Shown here: piece by piece, positions 46,668-54,836 of the stretch
Numbering within the stretch: position 1 is the first letter of the stretch
Layout: each line of letters opens with the position of its first letter
Assembly: GCF_002741015.1 (NCBI RefSeq)
Contig: NZ_CP016618.1
Span: 1 to 64,000 of the forward strand
DNA from: Microvirga ossetica
GTDB taxonomy: Bacteria; Pseudomonadota; Alphaproteobacteria; Rhizobiales; Beijerinckiaceae
Direction: 5' to 3'
DNA: 64,000 nt
The notes under the pieces: generated by a model
Database searches by the model: none
What the model was told of the DNA's origin: nothing
Seen by the model: only the letters and a program-made list of their open reading frames with translations
Position numbers and translations under genes: made by a program

Positions 46668-48132
46668 CTCGACTTTGGCCATTTCTGGCGGGTGATGTGG
46701 GAGCGCAGGGCGGCGAAGCGAACGATGCGGTAGACTGGCAGCGTTTCCGCCAAGAGACACCACCATGCCGGACCTGCCCGCCCGCTTCGCCGCGATCATT
46801 GTAGCGTTTGCCCCGCTCTTTCGCCACCGAACCTGGCGTCATGCCGAGGTCCTGCTCGTCGGAGCCATCCTGGCACCCGGTAAGCGCACCGTGACCAGCA
46901 TCTTGCGTATCACCGGCCTCAGTCGCGAGCGCCACTTCGTCAACTATCATCGCGTGCTCAGTCGGGCTCGCTGGAGCACACGCGAGGCGGCCCGGCTGTT
47001 GCTGGGCCTGCTGATCCAGGCCTTTGCCCCAACCGGTCCGGTGATCCTCGGCCTGGATGACACCATTGAGCGCCGCCGCGGCAAGCGCATCAAAGCCAAG
47101 GGCATCTACCGCGATCCGGTGCGCTCCTCCGATGCTCATTTCGTCAAGGCCTCGGGCCTGCGGTGGATCAACCTCATGCTCCTGGCTCCCATTCCATGGG
47201 CAGCTCGCACCTGGGCCCTGCCGTTCCTCACTGCCCTGGCACCCTCCGAGCGGTATTGCCGTGAGCGGGGGCAGCGGCACAAAAAGCTGACCGACTGGGC
47301 GCGTCAGATGATGCTGCAGGTCAGGCGGTGGTTGCCTGAGCGCGAATTGGTGCTGGTGGCCGATATGGGCTTTGCCGCCCTGGAACTGCTGGCAGCGCTG
47401 TCTCGCCGCGGCGTGATCTGTATTACCCGGCTTCGCCTGGATGCCGCCCTCTACGAGCCGGCTTCACGGCGCCGGCCGGGGACGAAGGGCCGTCCGCGCA
47501 CCAAAGGAGCTCGGTTGCCGAACCTTTCCGATGTGTTGCTCCGGACGAGCACGCGCTGGCGCCGCGTCACGGTGCCTGGCTGGTATGGCGAAGGAGATCG
47601 CGTGGTCGAGTTCTGCTCGGCCACGGCCGTGTGGCGCCATGGCGGAATGCCCATCGTGCCGATCCGCTGGGTCGTGCTGCGTGATCCTCTCGGTCGGTTC
47701 TCGCCCCAAGCCCTGCTGTGCACCGATCCCACGCGCGATCCGCTGCAGATCATCCGCTGGTTCATCCTGCGCTGGCAGATCGAGGTCACCTTCCAGGAGG
47801 CGCGTGCACATCTGGGCGTAGAGACCCAGCGGCAATGGTCGGATCAGGCCGTCGCCCGCACCACGCCCTGCTTGCTCGGACTGTTCTCAATCGTGACTCT
47901 GCTGGCCGCGCAACTCGGTCAGCGCTCCCGAACCGCTGTTTGGATCGACAGCTGGTATCGCAAGTCTCATCCGACTTTCGCGGATGCCCTGGCGGCCGTG
48001 CGGCGTCAGATCTGGAGCGAGATGGGTTTATTCACATCACGCTACCGACACAAAATGTCGAAACCCTCACACGCCCTTCAACGAGGCTTGGTTTACGCGC
48101 TCTGCCAAGCCGCCTGATTGGCCAAAGTCGAG
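46668..48132 (+). mobile_element. IS701-like element with CTAAG target duplication
   Basis: The ends CTCGACTTTGGCC (46668-46680) and GGCCAAAGTCGAG (48120-48132) are perfect 13-bp inverted repeats. CTAAG is present on both sides (46663-46667 and 48133-48137). The element is about 1465 bp and contains one gene. It is related to the element at 54821-56558. Confidence 0.9.
46765..48117 (+). CDS. DDE transposase (IS701/IS4-like)
   Basis: The 450-residue protein has VILGLDDTIERRRGKRI (first Asp), LVLVADMGFAALELL (second Asp) and FILRWQIEVTFQEARAHLGVETQRQWS (Glu), a DDE layout of the IS4/IS701 superfamily. It shares about half its residues with the transposase at 54837-56183. ATG 46765 is within the element and near its left end. 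It looks intact. The family name is tentative, because this branch differs from the classical IS701 enzyme next to it. Confidence 0.88.
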   Translation: MPDLPARFAAIIVAFAPLFRHRTWRHAEVLLVGAILAPGKRTVTSILRITGLSRERHFVNYHRVLSRARWSTREAARLLLGLLIQAFAPTGPVILGLDDTIERRRGKRIKAKGIYRDPVRSSDAHFVKASGLRWINLMLLAPIPWAARTWALPFLTALAPSERYCRERGQRHKKLTDWARQMMLQVRRWLPERELVLVADMGFAALELLAALSRRGVICITRLRLDAALYEPASRRRPGTKGRPRTKGARLPNLSDVLLRTSTRWRRVTVPGWYGEGDRVVEFCSATAVWRHGGMPIVPIRWVVLRDPLGRFSPQALLCTDPTRDPLQIIRWFILRWQIEVTFQEARAHLGVETQRQWSDQAVARTTPCLLGLFSIVTLLAAQLGQRSRTAVWIDSWYRKSHPTFADALAAVRRQIWSEMGLFTSRYRHKMSKPSHALQRGLVYALCQAA

Positions 48133-48230
48133 CTAAGGTCGGCCCCGTGCCAGTTGCAGACCTTCTGGAATGCCGTGGCCATGGACCAAGACGAAGTGAA
48201 CTCAAATTCGGTCTGGTAGATTTCAGTCAA

Positions 48231-48263
48231 AGCCCGCCAGATCACAACGAGGATTGGCGGGCT
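48231..48263. terminator. bidirectional terminator hairpin
   Basis: AGCCCGCCA (48231-48239) pairs with TGGCGGGCT (48255-48263). A short T-rich flank follows on the plus strand (CTTTGTG) and on the minus strand (TTTG). It lies nine bases after the esterase stop. Confidence 0.7.
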
Positions 48264-48271
48264 CTTTGTGC

Positions 48272-49540
48272 TTACACGGGAGATGGAGCTTTCGGCTTTG
48301 GGTGCTCAAGGAAGAAGCGCATCATCTCGCGGCTGGCCTCGGGCCCGTGTGGCTCAGTGTAGGAACCAGTCGCACTTCCACCAGACCAAGCATGACCCGC
48401 CCCGTGGAGCACCCAATGCTCAAGCATTGGGTGTCCGCTGTCATCGCACCCGACTGTACGGGTGTAGCCTACTCCCCCTGGAGACTGCCCGCGGCTGACC
48501 GTCGTGCGGAGATCCGAGCTCGCCTTCGACTGAGCAATGACCTGATCGCCATTGACGGGGTTAACAGTCGTGTCGCGATCGCCATGGAACACGATGGTCG
48601 GCACGAGCTGATTGGTTCCACTATGATGAAGCGTTCCGCCCTGTCGCATGGCAGCGAACGCGGACGGCATGTCACGAGCCGCCCCACACGCTAGCCCGGA
48701 GTGCACCCCAACCGCCGCATAGAGGTCTGGGTAAGCCGAGCCCATGATTGCCGCGGCGGCCCCGCCGGCTGAGAGCCCAGCGACATAGATCCGTCCTGGT
48801 TCGACCGAGAAGTCGCGCATGATCTGACGCGTGATGCCGGCGATCAGCGAGGGCTCGCCCCGATCCCGCTGCTGATCGCCTGCGTTGAACCAGTTCCAGC
48901 ACTTGGACACGTTGGCCGACTGGGCCTGTGCCGGATAGGCAACCAGAAACGTCTGCTCCTCGGCCAATTCGTTCATCTGCGTCCCAGCGGCAAAATCGTC
49001 CGGCGACTGGGTGCAGCCGTGCAGCATCACCACGAGCGGCACAGGCTGACCCGAGTAGCTGCTTGGGATGTAGACCTTGTAGGCACGGCTTCCCGCCTCA
49101 TTGGCAAAGGACTTCTCTTCAAACCGGGCTCCCTCCGGCAGCGGGGCCGGCGCGCGGGTCGGGTCAAGCCCGACCAATCCATCGAGACCAAGCGTGGAGC
49201 CGGATTGGCCCACACGGTCGAGGAAGCCGCGTAGCGCCTCCGGCACCTGCGGATGGGCCAAGCCTCCGGCAAGACTGTCAAACGCGTTAGAAGGAGGATG
49301 CGAGGAGTCGAATTTTGGCGGGGTCCACGCCCCTCCTCCGGAGGATGGGGGCACCATATTGATGATCCGCGAGAAATGCCCCGGTGGGCGCTTGCTTGCA
49401 TCTCCTGCGGCATCGCTCGGGGCGGTTGACGGATTGGCGCCCGGAAGTTCGCCCCGAAGGACCGCCATGGCTTCGGCGAGCCGGCCTTCGCGGGTGAGGC
49501 GGGTTGCCTCGAGCATATCGATATTCGCTTTTGCGTTCAT
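48272..49540 (-). CDS. PHB-depolymerase-family esterase
   Basis: The 422-residue protein has an N-terminal region of about 140 residues rich in Pro/Ser and an alpha/beta-hydrolase domain of the PHB depolymerase family: VPLVVMLHGCTQSPDDFAAGT (oxyanion region), IYVAGLSAGGAAAAIMG (nucleophile Ser), PTIVFHGDRDTTVNPVN (Asp) and LHGAGHAWSGGS (His). These enzymes cut polyhydroxyalkanoate or feruloyl-type esters; no signal peptide is seen, so the intracellular or leaderless form is likely. ATG 49540 is preferred because AGGA lies eight bases upstream. A ribbon-helix-helix gene lies just upstream on the same strand, and a terminator follows. Confidence 0.92.
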   Translation of the reverse strand: MNAKANIDMLEATRLTREGRLAEAMAVLRGELPGANPSTAPSDAAGDASKRPPGHFSRIINMVPPSSGGGAWTPPKFDSSHPPSNAFDSLAGGLAHPQVPEALRGFLDRVGQSGSTLGLDGLVGLDPTRAPAPLPEGARFEEKSFANEAGSRAYKVYIPSSYSGQPVPLVVMLHGCTQSPDDFAAGTQMNELAEEQTFLVAYPAQAQSANVSKCWNWFNAGDQQRDRGEPSLIAGITRQIMRDFSVEPGRIYVAGLSAGGAAAAIMGSAYPDLYAAVGVHSGLACGAARDMPSAFAAMRQGGTLHHSGTNQLVPTIVFHGDRDTTVNPVNGDQVIAQSKASSDLRTTVSRGQSPGGVGYTRTVGCDDSGHPMLEHWVLHGAGHAWSGGSATGSYTEPHGPEASREMMRFFLEHPKPKAPSPV

Positions 49541-49636
49541 GGTTTCGGTCCTGTGGTTGGGCAAAGCGGGGCCTGCCCCTTCCGTCGGGAAGGGTTGGGC
49601 AGGTTCGAAAGTCGGGGAGACGGAGCTACCCGGTGG

Positions 49637-50056
49637 TCAGCGCATGCGGTCCTTCAGCGCCTCTTTCACGGCCGGACTGGCGTGCAAGGCGCCAAGGACG
49701 TGAAGGGAGGCAATCGTCTGCCGCGCCAGCTCGGGCGTGACATCGTTGGCGATGCTGGCAAGACCCAGAACCTGGATGTGCAGCATTTCTCCGGCTGCCT
49801 GCACGGCCTCGAGGTCCTGGCGACCGTAGTGGCGCAGGCCGAGGTCGAGCTGGTGCCGGTCCACTGATTTCTTGACGGCGTCGGTATGACGATCAAGCTG
49901 GTTTCGAATAGCGGTCCGGATGAAGTCGGTCCGGTTGGAGTAGAAACCCTCCTGCACGAGCAGATCGATGTGGCCAAGGTCGACATAGCCCAGGTTGATC
50001 GTAATCTTCTCGCTGTCTGAAGCCTTTGACCGAAGCTCGTGCACGTTGCTCGCCAT
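49637..50056 (-). CDS. ribbon-helix-helix (CopG/Arc-type) regulator
   Basis: The 139-residue protein has an N-terminal RHH domain: KITINLGYVDLGHIDLLVQEGFYSNRTDFIRTAIRNQL, with the beta-strand that reads DNA bases and the two helices that dimerise. A helical C-terminal extension follows (VDRHQLDLGLRHYGRQDLE, HVLGALHASPAVKEALKDR) and may bind a ligand or partner. GGAGGG precedes ATG 50056. It stands 96 bases upstream of the PHB-depolymerase-family gene and probably controls it and itself, perhaps through the palindrome at 50071-50090. Confidence 0.85.
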   Translation of the reverse strand: MASNVHELRSKASDSEKITINLGYVDLGHIDLLVQEGFYSNRTDFIRTAIRNQLDRHTDAVKKSVDRHQLDLGLRHYGRQDLEAVQAAGEMLHIQVLGLASIANDVTPELARQTIASLHVLGALHASPAVKEALKDRMR

Positions 50057-50070
50057 GACGACCCTCCACT

Positions 50071-50100
50071 TACCATCTATATGGATGGTATTTGGATGGT
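50071..50100. promoter_or_regulatory. candidate operator of the RHH regulator
   Basis: TACCATC (50071-50077) and GATGGTA (50084-50090) form a perfect inverted repeat, with a further GGATGGT at 50094-50100. The site is 15 bases upstream of the regulator's start, where an autoregulatory RHH operator is usually found. Binding is inferred. Confidence 0.5.
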
Positions 50101-50333
50101 CGCGGCGGCGAACACAAGAGCCGGGACTGATATTTTGCCGTTCTCGGCCCGCTTGGCCGGCTCTAGGTTACGGTTCCACTCGGGAGTAGAATGCACGTGG
50201 AGTTGCCGGGGACGACCCTAAGACCATTTTTCTCACAAGCGTGACATTTCCCAGGCCGCGTAGCTGCCATCAGTCCTTGTGAAGACCTAGACAGTATTCG
50301 GCGGGGCAGAAAAAGCTACGGAGGAGAAGGCTA

Positions 50334-51734
50334 ATGGAACGGCGACTCGCCGCCGTCCTCGTCGCCGATATGACGGGCTACAGCCGTCTCATGGAACAGG
50401 ATGAGGAGGACGTGCTCACGCGGCAAAAAACGCATCGGCGGGAGCTGATCGACCCTGAAATCGCCAGCCGCGGCGGGCGCATCGTCAAGACCACTGGCGA
50501 CGGAATGCTGGCGGAGTTCGCCTCCGCTCAGGCCGCCGTGCGGTGCGCAATCGATATCCAAACCGCGATGGCGGAGCGCGAGAGCCTGAGCCCGATGGAT
50601 CGGCGGATCATATATCGCGTTGGGATCAACCTTGGCGACGTCATTTTCGACGAAGGGGATGTTTTCGGCGACGGCGTGAACGTCGCCTCGCGCCTTCAAG
50701 GACTTTCGGAGCCTGGAGGCTTATGTATATCCGACATCGTTCACCAATCAGTCGCGGATAGGTTCCGCGAGCCTTTCCGCGACATGGGCAGGCAGCGCGT
50801 GAAGAACATCTCCCGGCCCATTCGGGTCTGGCAGTGGACGCCCAATGCGCCCGCAGATGTACAGGATCTGGCCGAGGCAGCGCTCCATCAATCCGTTCAA
50901 TTCGCCATGGCACCGGATGGTGTCCAAATCGCCTGGGCGAGCGTCGGTGAGGGGCCGCTTGTGCTGAAGGCGCCCAACTGGCTCAACCATATCGAATACG
51001 AGTGGCGTAGCCCCGTCTGGGGCCCAGCCTTCGCCGAACTCGCGCGCCACTGCCGGCTAGTGCGCTTCGACCAGCGCGGGAACGGGCTGTCCGACTGGGA
51101 GGTGGATGAAATCTCGCAAGACGCGATGATCGGTGACATGGCGACCGTCGCTCGCGCCGCAGGACTCGATCGGTTCGCACTCCTCGGTATCTCCCAAGGT
51201 TGCGCATTTTCGATCCGCTACGCCGTCGAGAACCCGGAGCGGGTGAGCTGCCTTGTGCTGTTGGGCGGCTTCGTTCGCGGCCGGCTCAAGCGCCCAGACC
51301 CTGAGCAGAAGAAGCTCTGTGAAGCCCTGAGCTTGATTATCCGCGACGGGTGGGGATCGCCCAACCCGGTCTTCCGTCACTTCTTCACCTCGAACTTCAT
51401 TCCCGATGCCCCGCCTGAAGTCGCCTCGAGCTTCGACGAGCTCCAGCGTATCGCCACGAGTCCGACGAATGCGCTACGGCTTTGGGAGATGGCCATTCGG
51501 TTGGATGTGACCGAGTTGGCGAAACAGGTGCGGGTCCCGACCCTGGTGCTTCACTGCAAAGGCGACCGTGTGGTACCGCTTGAGGAGGGACGCTATATGG
51601 CCCGGCTCATCCCAGGCGCGAGCTTCATCGAGCTGCCGGGAAGCAACCATTCCCTGCTGGCACTGGCAGGGACACCAGCCTTCGACCAATTTCTCGAGGA
51701 GACTACCAACTTCATCGCAACACATGATTGCTGA
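50334..51734 (+). CDS. class III adenylate cyclase fused to an alpha/beta hydrolase
   Basis: The 466-residue protein has two domains. Residues 1-165: cyclase catalytic domain with AAVLVADMTGYSRLME (metal Asp), KTTGDGMLAEF (second metal Asp), and GDVFGDGVNVASRLQ. Residues 185-466: alpha/beta hydrolase with RLVRFDQRGNGLSDW, LLGISQGCAFSI (nucleophile Ser), LVLHCKGDRVVP (Asp) and LPGSNHSLLA (His). Such fusions are known in Alphaproteobacteria and may hydrolyse an ester signal while making cAMP; the substrate is unknown. ATG 50334 follows GGAGAAGG. It stands alone. Confidence 0.92.
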   Translation: MERRLAAVLVADMTGYSRLMEQDEEDVLTRQKTHRRELIDPEIASRGGRIVKTTGDGMLAEFASAQAAVRCAIDIQTAMAERESLSPMDRRIIYRVGINLGDVIFDEGDVFGDGVNVASRLQGLSEPGGLCISDIVHQSVADRFREPFRDMGRQRVKNISRPIRVWQWTPNAPADVQDLAEAALHQSVQFAMAPDGVQIAWASVGEGPLVLKAPNWLNHIEYEWRSPVWGPAFAELARHCRLVRFDQRGNGLSDWEVDEISQDAMIGDMATVARAAGLDRFALLGISQGCAFSIRYAVENPERVSCLVLLGGFVRGRLKRPDPEQKKLCEALSLIIRDGWGSPNPVFRHFFTSNFIPDAPPEVASSFDELQRIATSPTNALRLWEMAIRLDVTELAKQVRVPTLVLHCKGDRVVPLEEGRYMARLIPGASFIELPGSNHSLLALAGTPAFDQFLEETTNFIATHDC

Positions 51735-51794
51735 GCATTTCTTTTATTACAAGAACTCTGTCCTGGAGGGGCCGGAGGGTAACAGACAGGTCAG

Positions 51795-51957
51795 ATGCTC
51801 TTTGCTGCCGAACGCCGCAAAGGTCTGCATAGGGTCTTGGTTGTGAAAACACTGGCAAGAGTCTCGTTGGAGAAATTTCGTGTCTCGCAGGCCCCGAAAG
51901 GCCGGAGCTTCCTCGGTGCAGAGGCATGAATTTACGGCATTCGGTAGCAAATGCCAC
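51795..51957. repeat. inverted-repeat-flanked unit upstream of propeller paralog B
   Basis: Left arm CTTTGCTGCCGAACGCCG (about 51799-51817) and right arm CGGCATTCGGTAGCAAAT (about 51935-51952) are inverted with about 14 of 16 core matches. The right arm also appears upstream of paralog A (35288-35312, reverse complement) and at 53341. The unit may be a small mobile or structured intergenic repeat. Confidence 0.5.
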
Positions 51958-52026
51958 CAGATCGCGGTATCTTCGGGTCGTCGGGAGGCAGCAGTTACGG
52001 TTTCCATGTCGGCCCAGGAGGCGGAT

Positions 52027-53004
52027 ATGACGTGGCTCTTCTCTGTCGCAATGCTCCTTGCCTTCTGCTTCGCCTATCCGACCGATGTGCAAGCCAGCCA
52101 AGGAGCCAAGGAGCGATCAATCGACGAATTGCCCGTGACCGCGGAAGTGGAGCGCACTGGCGATTTCGTGGCCTGGGGGTTCGATGCCCTCTGGATGATG
52201 ACAGCCGCGGCAACATCTCTCGTGGACGGCGAGTGGAAGTCTATTGGCGCCTCTCTCGTTCGCGTCGACGGCAAGACCAATCAGGCCGAAGACAATGTGA
52301 TCCGGGAGGCGACGGCAAGCGTCCGAGGCCTGGCCATCGGCGAAGGCGCGATTTGGATACCGAATTCCGGGACGGAACAGATCTTTAAGTTCGACCCGGT
52401 CGGAAGAAGGGTTGTACTGGCCATCCCAGTCCGCTTCAACGGCACCGAAGGCAGTGTGGGCGTCGGCGAGGGATCAGTTTGGATCACGGCGAGGGGCAAT
52501 GTCCTGACCCGTTTCAACGCCATCACCGGGGCGGAGGAAGCGACGATCAAGTTACCGGGCGAGGCACCGGCGGCAATCGTCGACAATGGCATCGTCTGGG
52601 TGACGGGCTTCGACCGCGGCGAGTTGTACAAGATCGATGCCCGGACGAACACCCTCGTTCAGACGATTCCCCTCCGTCCCAGGCCCCGTTTCCTGACCGC
52701 AGGCGAAGGCTCCATCTGGGTTCACAATCAAGGCGATAATTCATTGCAGCGTATCGATCCGGCGTCTGGTGAGGTGATCGCCACCATCGAGACGGGCCTG
52801 GTTGGAAGGGGTGGAGATATCGCGACAGGCGGAGGTTATGTCTGGTTCTCTCTGAGCGGTACCCCGCTCGTCCAAATCGATCCGAGGACCAACGCAGTCG
52901 TCGCAGTCTTCAAGGGAATAGGATGGGGAGATGCAGTTCGCTTCGGCGGTGGATCACTTTGGATGTCAGGCCACTCGATCCGGCGGCTCATGCCACCTGA
53001 TTGA
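52027..53004 (+). CDS. exported beta-propeller protein (Vgb/YncE-like), paralog B
   Basis: The 325-residue protein starts MTWLFSVAMLLAFCFAYPTDVQA (signal peptide) and matches paralog A at 34246-35220 almost block by block: SIDELPVTAEVERTGDFVAWGFDALWMM, RGLAIGEGAIWIPNSG, RFLTAGEGSIWVHNQGD, GTPLVQIDPRTNAVVAVFKGIG. The start ATG 52027 has AGGAGG upstream. The frame opens at 51880, but that part is the repeat unit. The paralogs lie 17 kb apart in inverted orientation, and both have the CGGCATTCGGTAGCAAA motif upstream, so a segment larger than the gene was duplicated. Confidence 0.88.
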   Translation: MTWLFSVAMLLAFCFAYPTDVQASQGAKERSIDELPVTAEVERTGDFVAWGFDALWMMTAAATSLVDGEWKSIGASLVRVDGKTNQAEDNVIREATASVRGLAIGEGAIWIPNSGTEQIFKFDPVGRRVVLAIPVRFNGTEGSVGVGEGSVWITARGNVLTRFNAITGAEEATIKLPGEAPAAIVDNGIVWVTGFDRGELYKIDARTNTLVQTIPLRPRPRFLTAGEGSIWVHNQGDNSLQRIDPASGEVIATIETGLVGRGGDIATGGGYVWFSLSGTPLVQIDPRTNAVVAVFKGIGWGDAVRFGGGSLWMSGHSIRRLMPPD

Positions 53005-53379
53005 CCGCTTTCCACTTCCCTGAGGGTGCTCTTTCAATGATCGGCGGCAATGAACCTGCTCCTTCATGGTTGCCTTGAAAGTTGTCTACAATCGCGATCA
53101 GAAAATATCCTGTCCGTCTACTGTTGCTTGGTGGTCTTTGCTGCCGAATGACGTGAATTTATACAAATAATTCGTCGAGGTCGGACCTGTCCGCGTTTTT
53201 ATACAGGCTCGGTCAAACCAGGATATTTCCTGCTGTTCAGGAACGTCTGGTGTTGCCGCCGCAAGCTGACATTCGGCTTACGTCAGCCCCGTGCCACAAG
53301 CGGTCCTTCCGGCCCACACCCGCAGCAACCCATGGTCTCGGCATTCGGTAGCAAAAGCCACCTAATCGCACTGTAAGGA
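53005..53379. other. gene-free stretch containing a second inverted-repeat unit
   Basis: Between the propeller and the PRISE-type reductase. It contains no supported gene. The inverted-repeat unit at 53130-53362 occupies most of it. Confidence 0.5.
53130..53362. repeat. inverted-repeat-flanked unit (about 233 bp)
   Basis: Left arm GGTGGTCTTTGCTGCCGAATG (53130-53150) and right arm CATTCGGTAGCAAAAGCCACC (53342-53362) are 18/21 complementary. The interior has no gene. The arms belong to the same motif family as at 51.8-51.96 kb and upstream of paralog A, suggesting a dispersed MITE-like or RNA-coding repeat. Confidence 0.6.
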
Positions 53380-54441
53380 TCAGGGGATCAATCGGTCAGC
53401 CCGAAGCTCCGCGAAGAGGTCGAAGAATGCGTCATCAGTTGGCTGGTAGCCGGTGAAGCCGAGACGACGGCTCTTCGACATGTCGGTCACGACCTCGATC
53501 GGTCGTCCGAGATCGGCATCCGTGTGCCAAGGGGAGGCAAGACGGCCAAGGTCAGGCTCGACCAAGCTCTCCCGCTCGGCAATCCCGCGCCAGATGGGGG
53601 CGTCCGCCTTCATCTGTTCTTCCAGCGGCAGGATGGAGCCGTCGAAAGGGGCAGGCTCGAGCTCGAACCACTCTGCAAGGCGACCCCACATCCAGCTCCA
53701 GCGGAAGACATCGCCATTGACCACGTTGAACGCCTGATTAAAGGCGGCGGGGGTTGTCGCAGCCCAGAGCAGATGTTTGGCGAGCTGCCGGGCATCAGTC
53801 ATGTCGGTCAGGCCGCTCCATTGTGCCGCCGAGCCGGGAAAGCGGAAGGGACGTCCCATCTCGCGGCACAGCGTGGCATAGACAGCCAGCGTCGTTCCCA
53901 TGTTCATGGCGTTGCCGACCGCCTTGCCGATGACCGTGTGCGGCCGATGGATGCTCCAGGTGAAGCCGTCGCGCTGGGCTGCCGCGAACACCTCGTCCTC
54001 CTGCGCATAGTAGAAGTTCTCGATGTCGAGCCGGCCTTGGTCTTCGCGGAAGGGAGTGTGCGGGAGCGTGCCCTTGCCATAAGCCTCAAAGGGGCCGAGG
54101 TAGTGCTTGAGACCTGTGACCAGCGCGACATGTCGGACCGTGCCGGCGGGACGCAGCCCATCCAAGAGGTTGCGCACCATGGCGGCGTTGACGCGGATGT
54201 TCTCGGCTTCCGTCTCTTGCCGCGACCAGGTCGTGATGAACACGGCCTCCGGCTTGACCTCCGCAAGAGTTGCGCAGAGCGAGGCTTGGTCCTGGAGGTC
54301 GGCCGCAATCGGCATCACACCCGGCTGTGCCGTTGGCCGCCTGGCCAGACCGAGCACGTCCCAGCCCTCAGCGGCGAGATGCGTGGCCGTTGCAGTTCCC
54401 ACAATACCACTGACACCTACCACCAATGCCGTCTTCGCCAT
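53380..54441 (-). CDS. PRISE-type NAD(P)-dependent reductase (extended SDR)
   Basis: The 353-residue protein begins MAKTALVVGVSGIVGTATATHLAAEGWDVLGLARR with the GVSGIVG nucleotide-binding motif typical of progesterone 5-beta-reductase/iridoid synthase-like (PRISE) enzymes. It has the family's VFITTWSRQETE and FYYAQEDEVF; the SDR Tyr-x-x-x-Lys is replaced as usual in PRISE. Such enzymes reduce activated C=C bonds of small enones. ATG 54441 has AGGAGG upstream. A palindrome at 54470-54496 lies in the leader. The disrupted quinone oxidoreductase upstream on the same strand could have been co-expressed. Confidence 0.88.
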   Translation of the reverse strand: MAKTALVVGVSGIVGTATATHLAAEGWDVLGLARRPTAQPGVMPIAADLQDQASLCATLAEVKPEAVFITTWSRQETEAENIRVNAAMVRNLLDGLRPAGTVRHVALVTGLKHYLGPFEAYGKGTLPHTPFREDQGRLDIENFYYAQEDEVFAAAQRDGFTWSIHRPHTVIGKAVGNAMNMGTTLAVYATLCREMGRPFRFPGSAAQWSGLTDMTDARQLAKHLLWAATTPAAFNQAFNVVNGDVFRWSWMWGRLAEWFELEPAPFDGSILPLEEQMKADAPIWRGIAERESLVEPDLGRLASPWHTDADLGRPIEVVTDMSKSRRLGFTGYQPTDDAFFDLFAELRADRLIP

Positions 54442-54469
54442 TGCAGCCTCCTTGGATCTCGGACGGTAG

Positions 54470-54496
54470 CTAGGCATCGGTGCCGTCGATGCCTAG
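54470..54496. promoter_or_regulatory. 9-bp perfect palindrome upstream of the PRISE gene
   Basis: CTAGGCATC (54470-54478) and GATGCCTAG (54488-54496) are perfect inverted repeats with a 9-base spacer, about 30 bases upstream of the reductase start. It could be a repressor operator (TetR/GntR-like spacing) or a terminator-like stem without T-run. No regulator gene is adjacent. Confidence 0.45.
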
Positions 54497-54836
54497 AGGG
54501 ACAGTCCAGGCGTTTCCGGGCTGCCCGGTAGTGAATGCCGGGGGATGCGCCAAGACTCACATGTACAACGCACTGTCCAGGCTCCCCGCAGGCTTCGTTC
54601 TCCTGGCGAGACGTGATCCAGCCGTGGAGCCGAACTGCTACACGGTCAGGATCGTCGATCCAGTGGTCTTGCGAGCTTGCAGATCCTGATGGGCCTTGGC
54701 CGCATCCCGTAATGGATAGGTTTGATTGACCTCAATCTTGACCGCGCCCGAGAGCACGACATCGAACAGGTCCTGGGCCACGGCCAGAAGATCGGCCCGC
54801 TTATCCGCATAGGTTCTCAACTGGAGTTTGGCCCTT

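Noticed and set aside
53524..54531. 335-codon plus-strand ORF antisense to the PRISE reductase
   Set aside because: Shadow of the real gene on the other strand.
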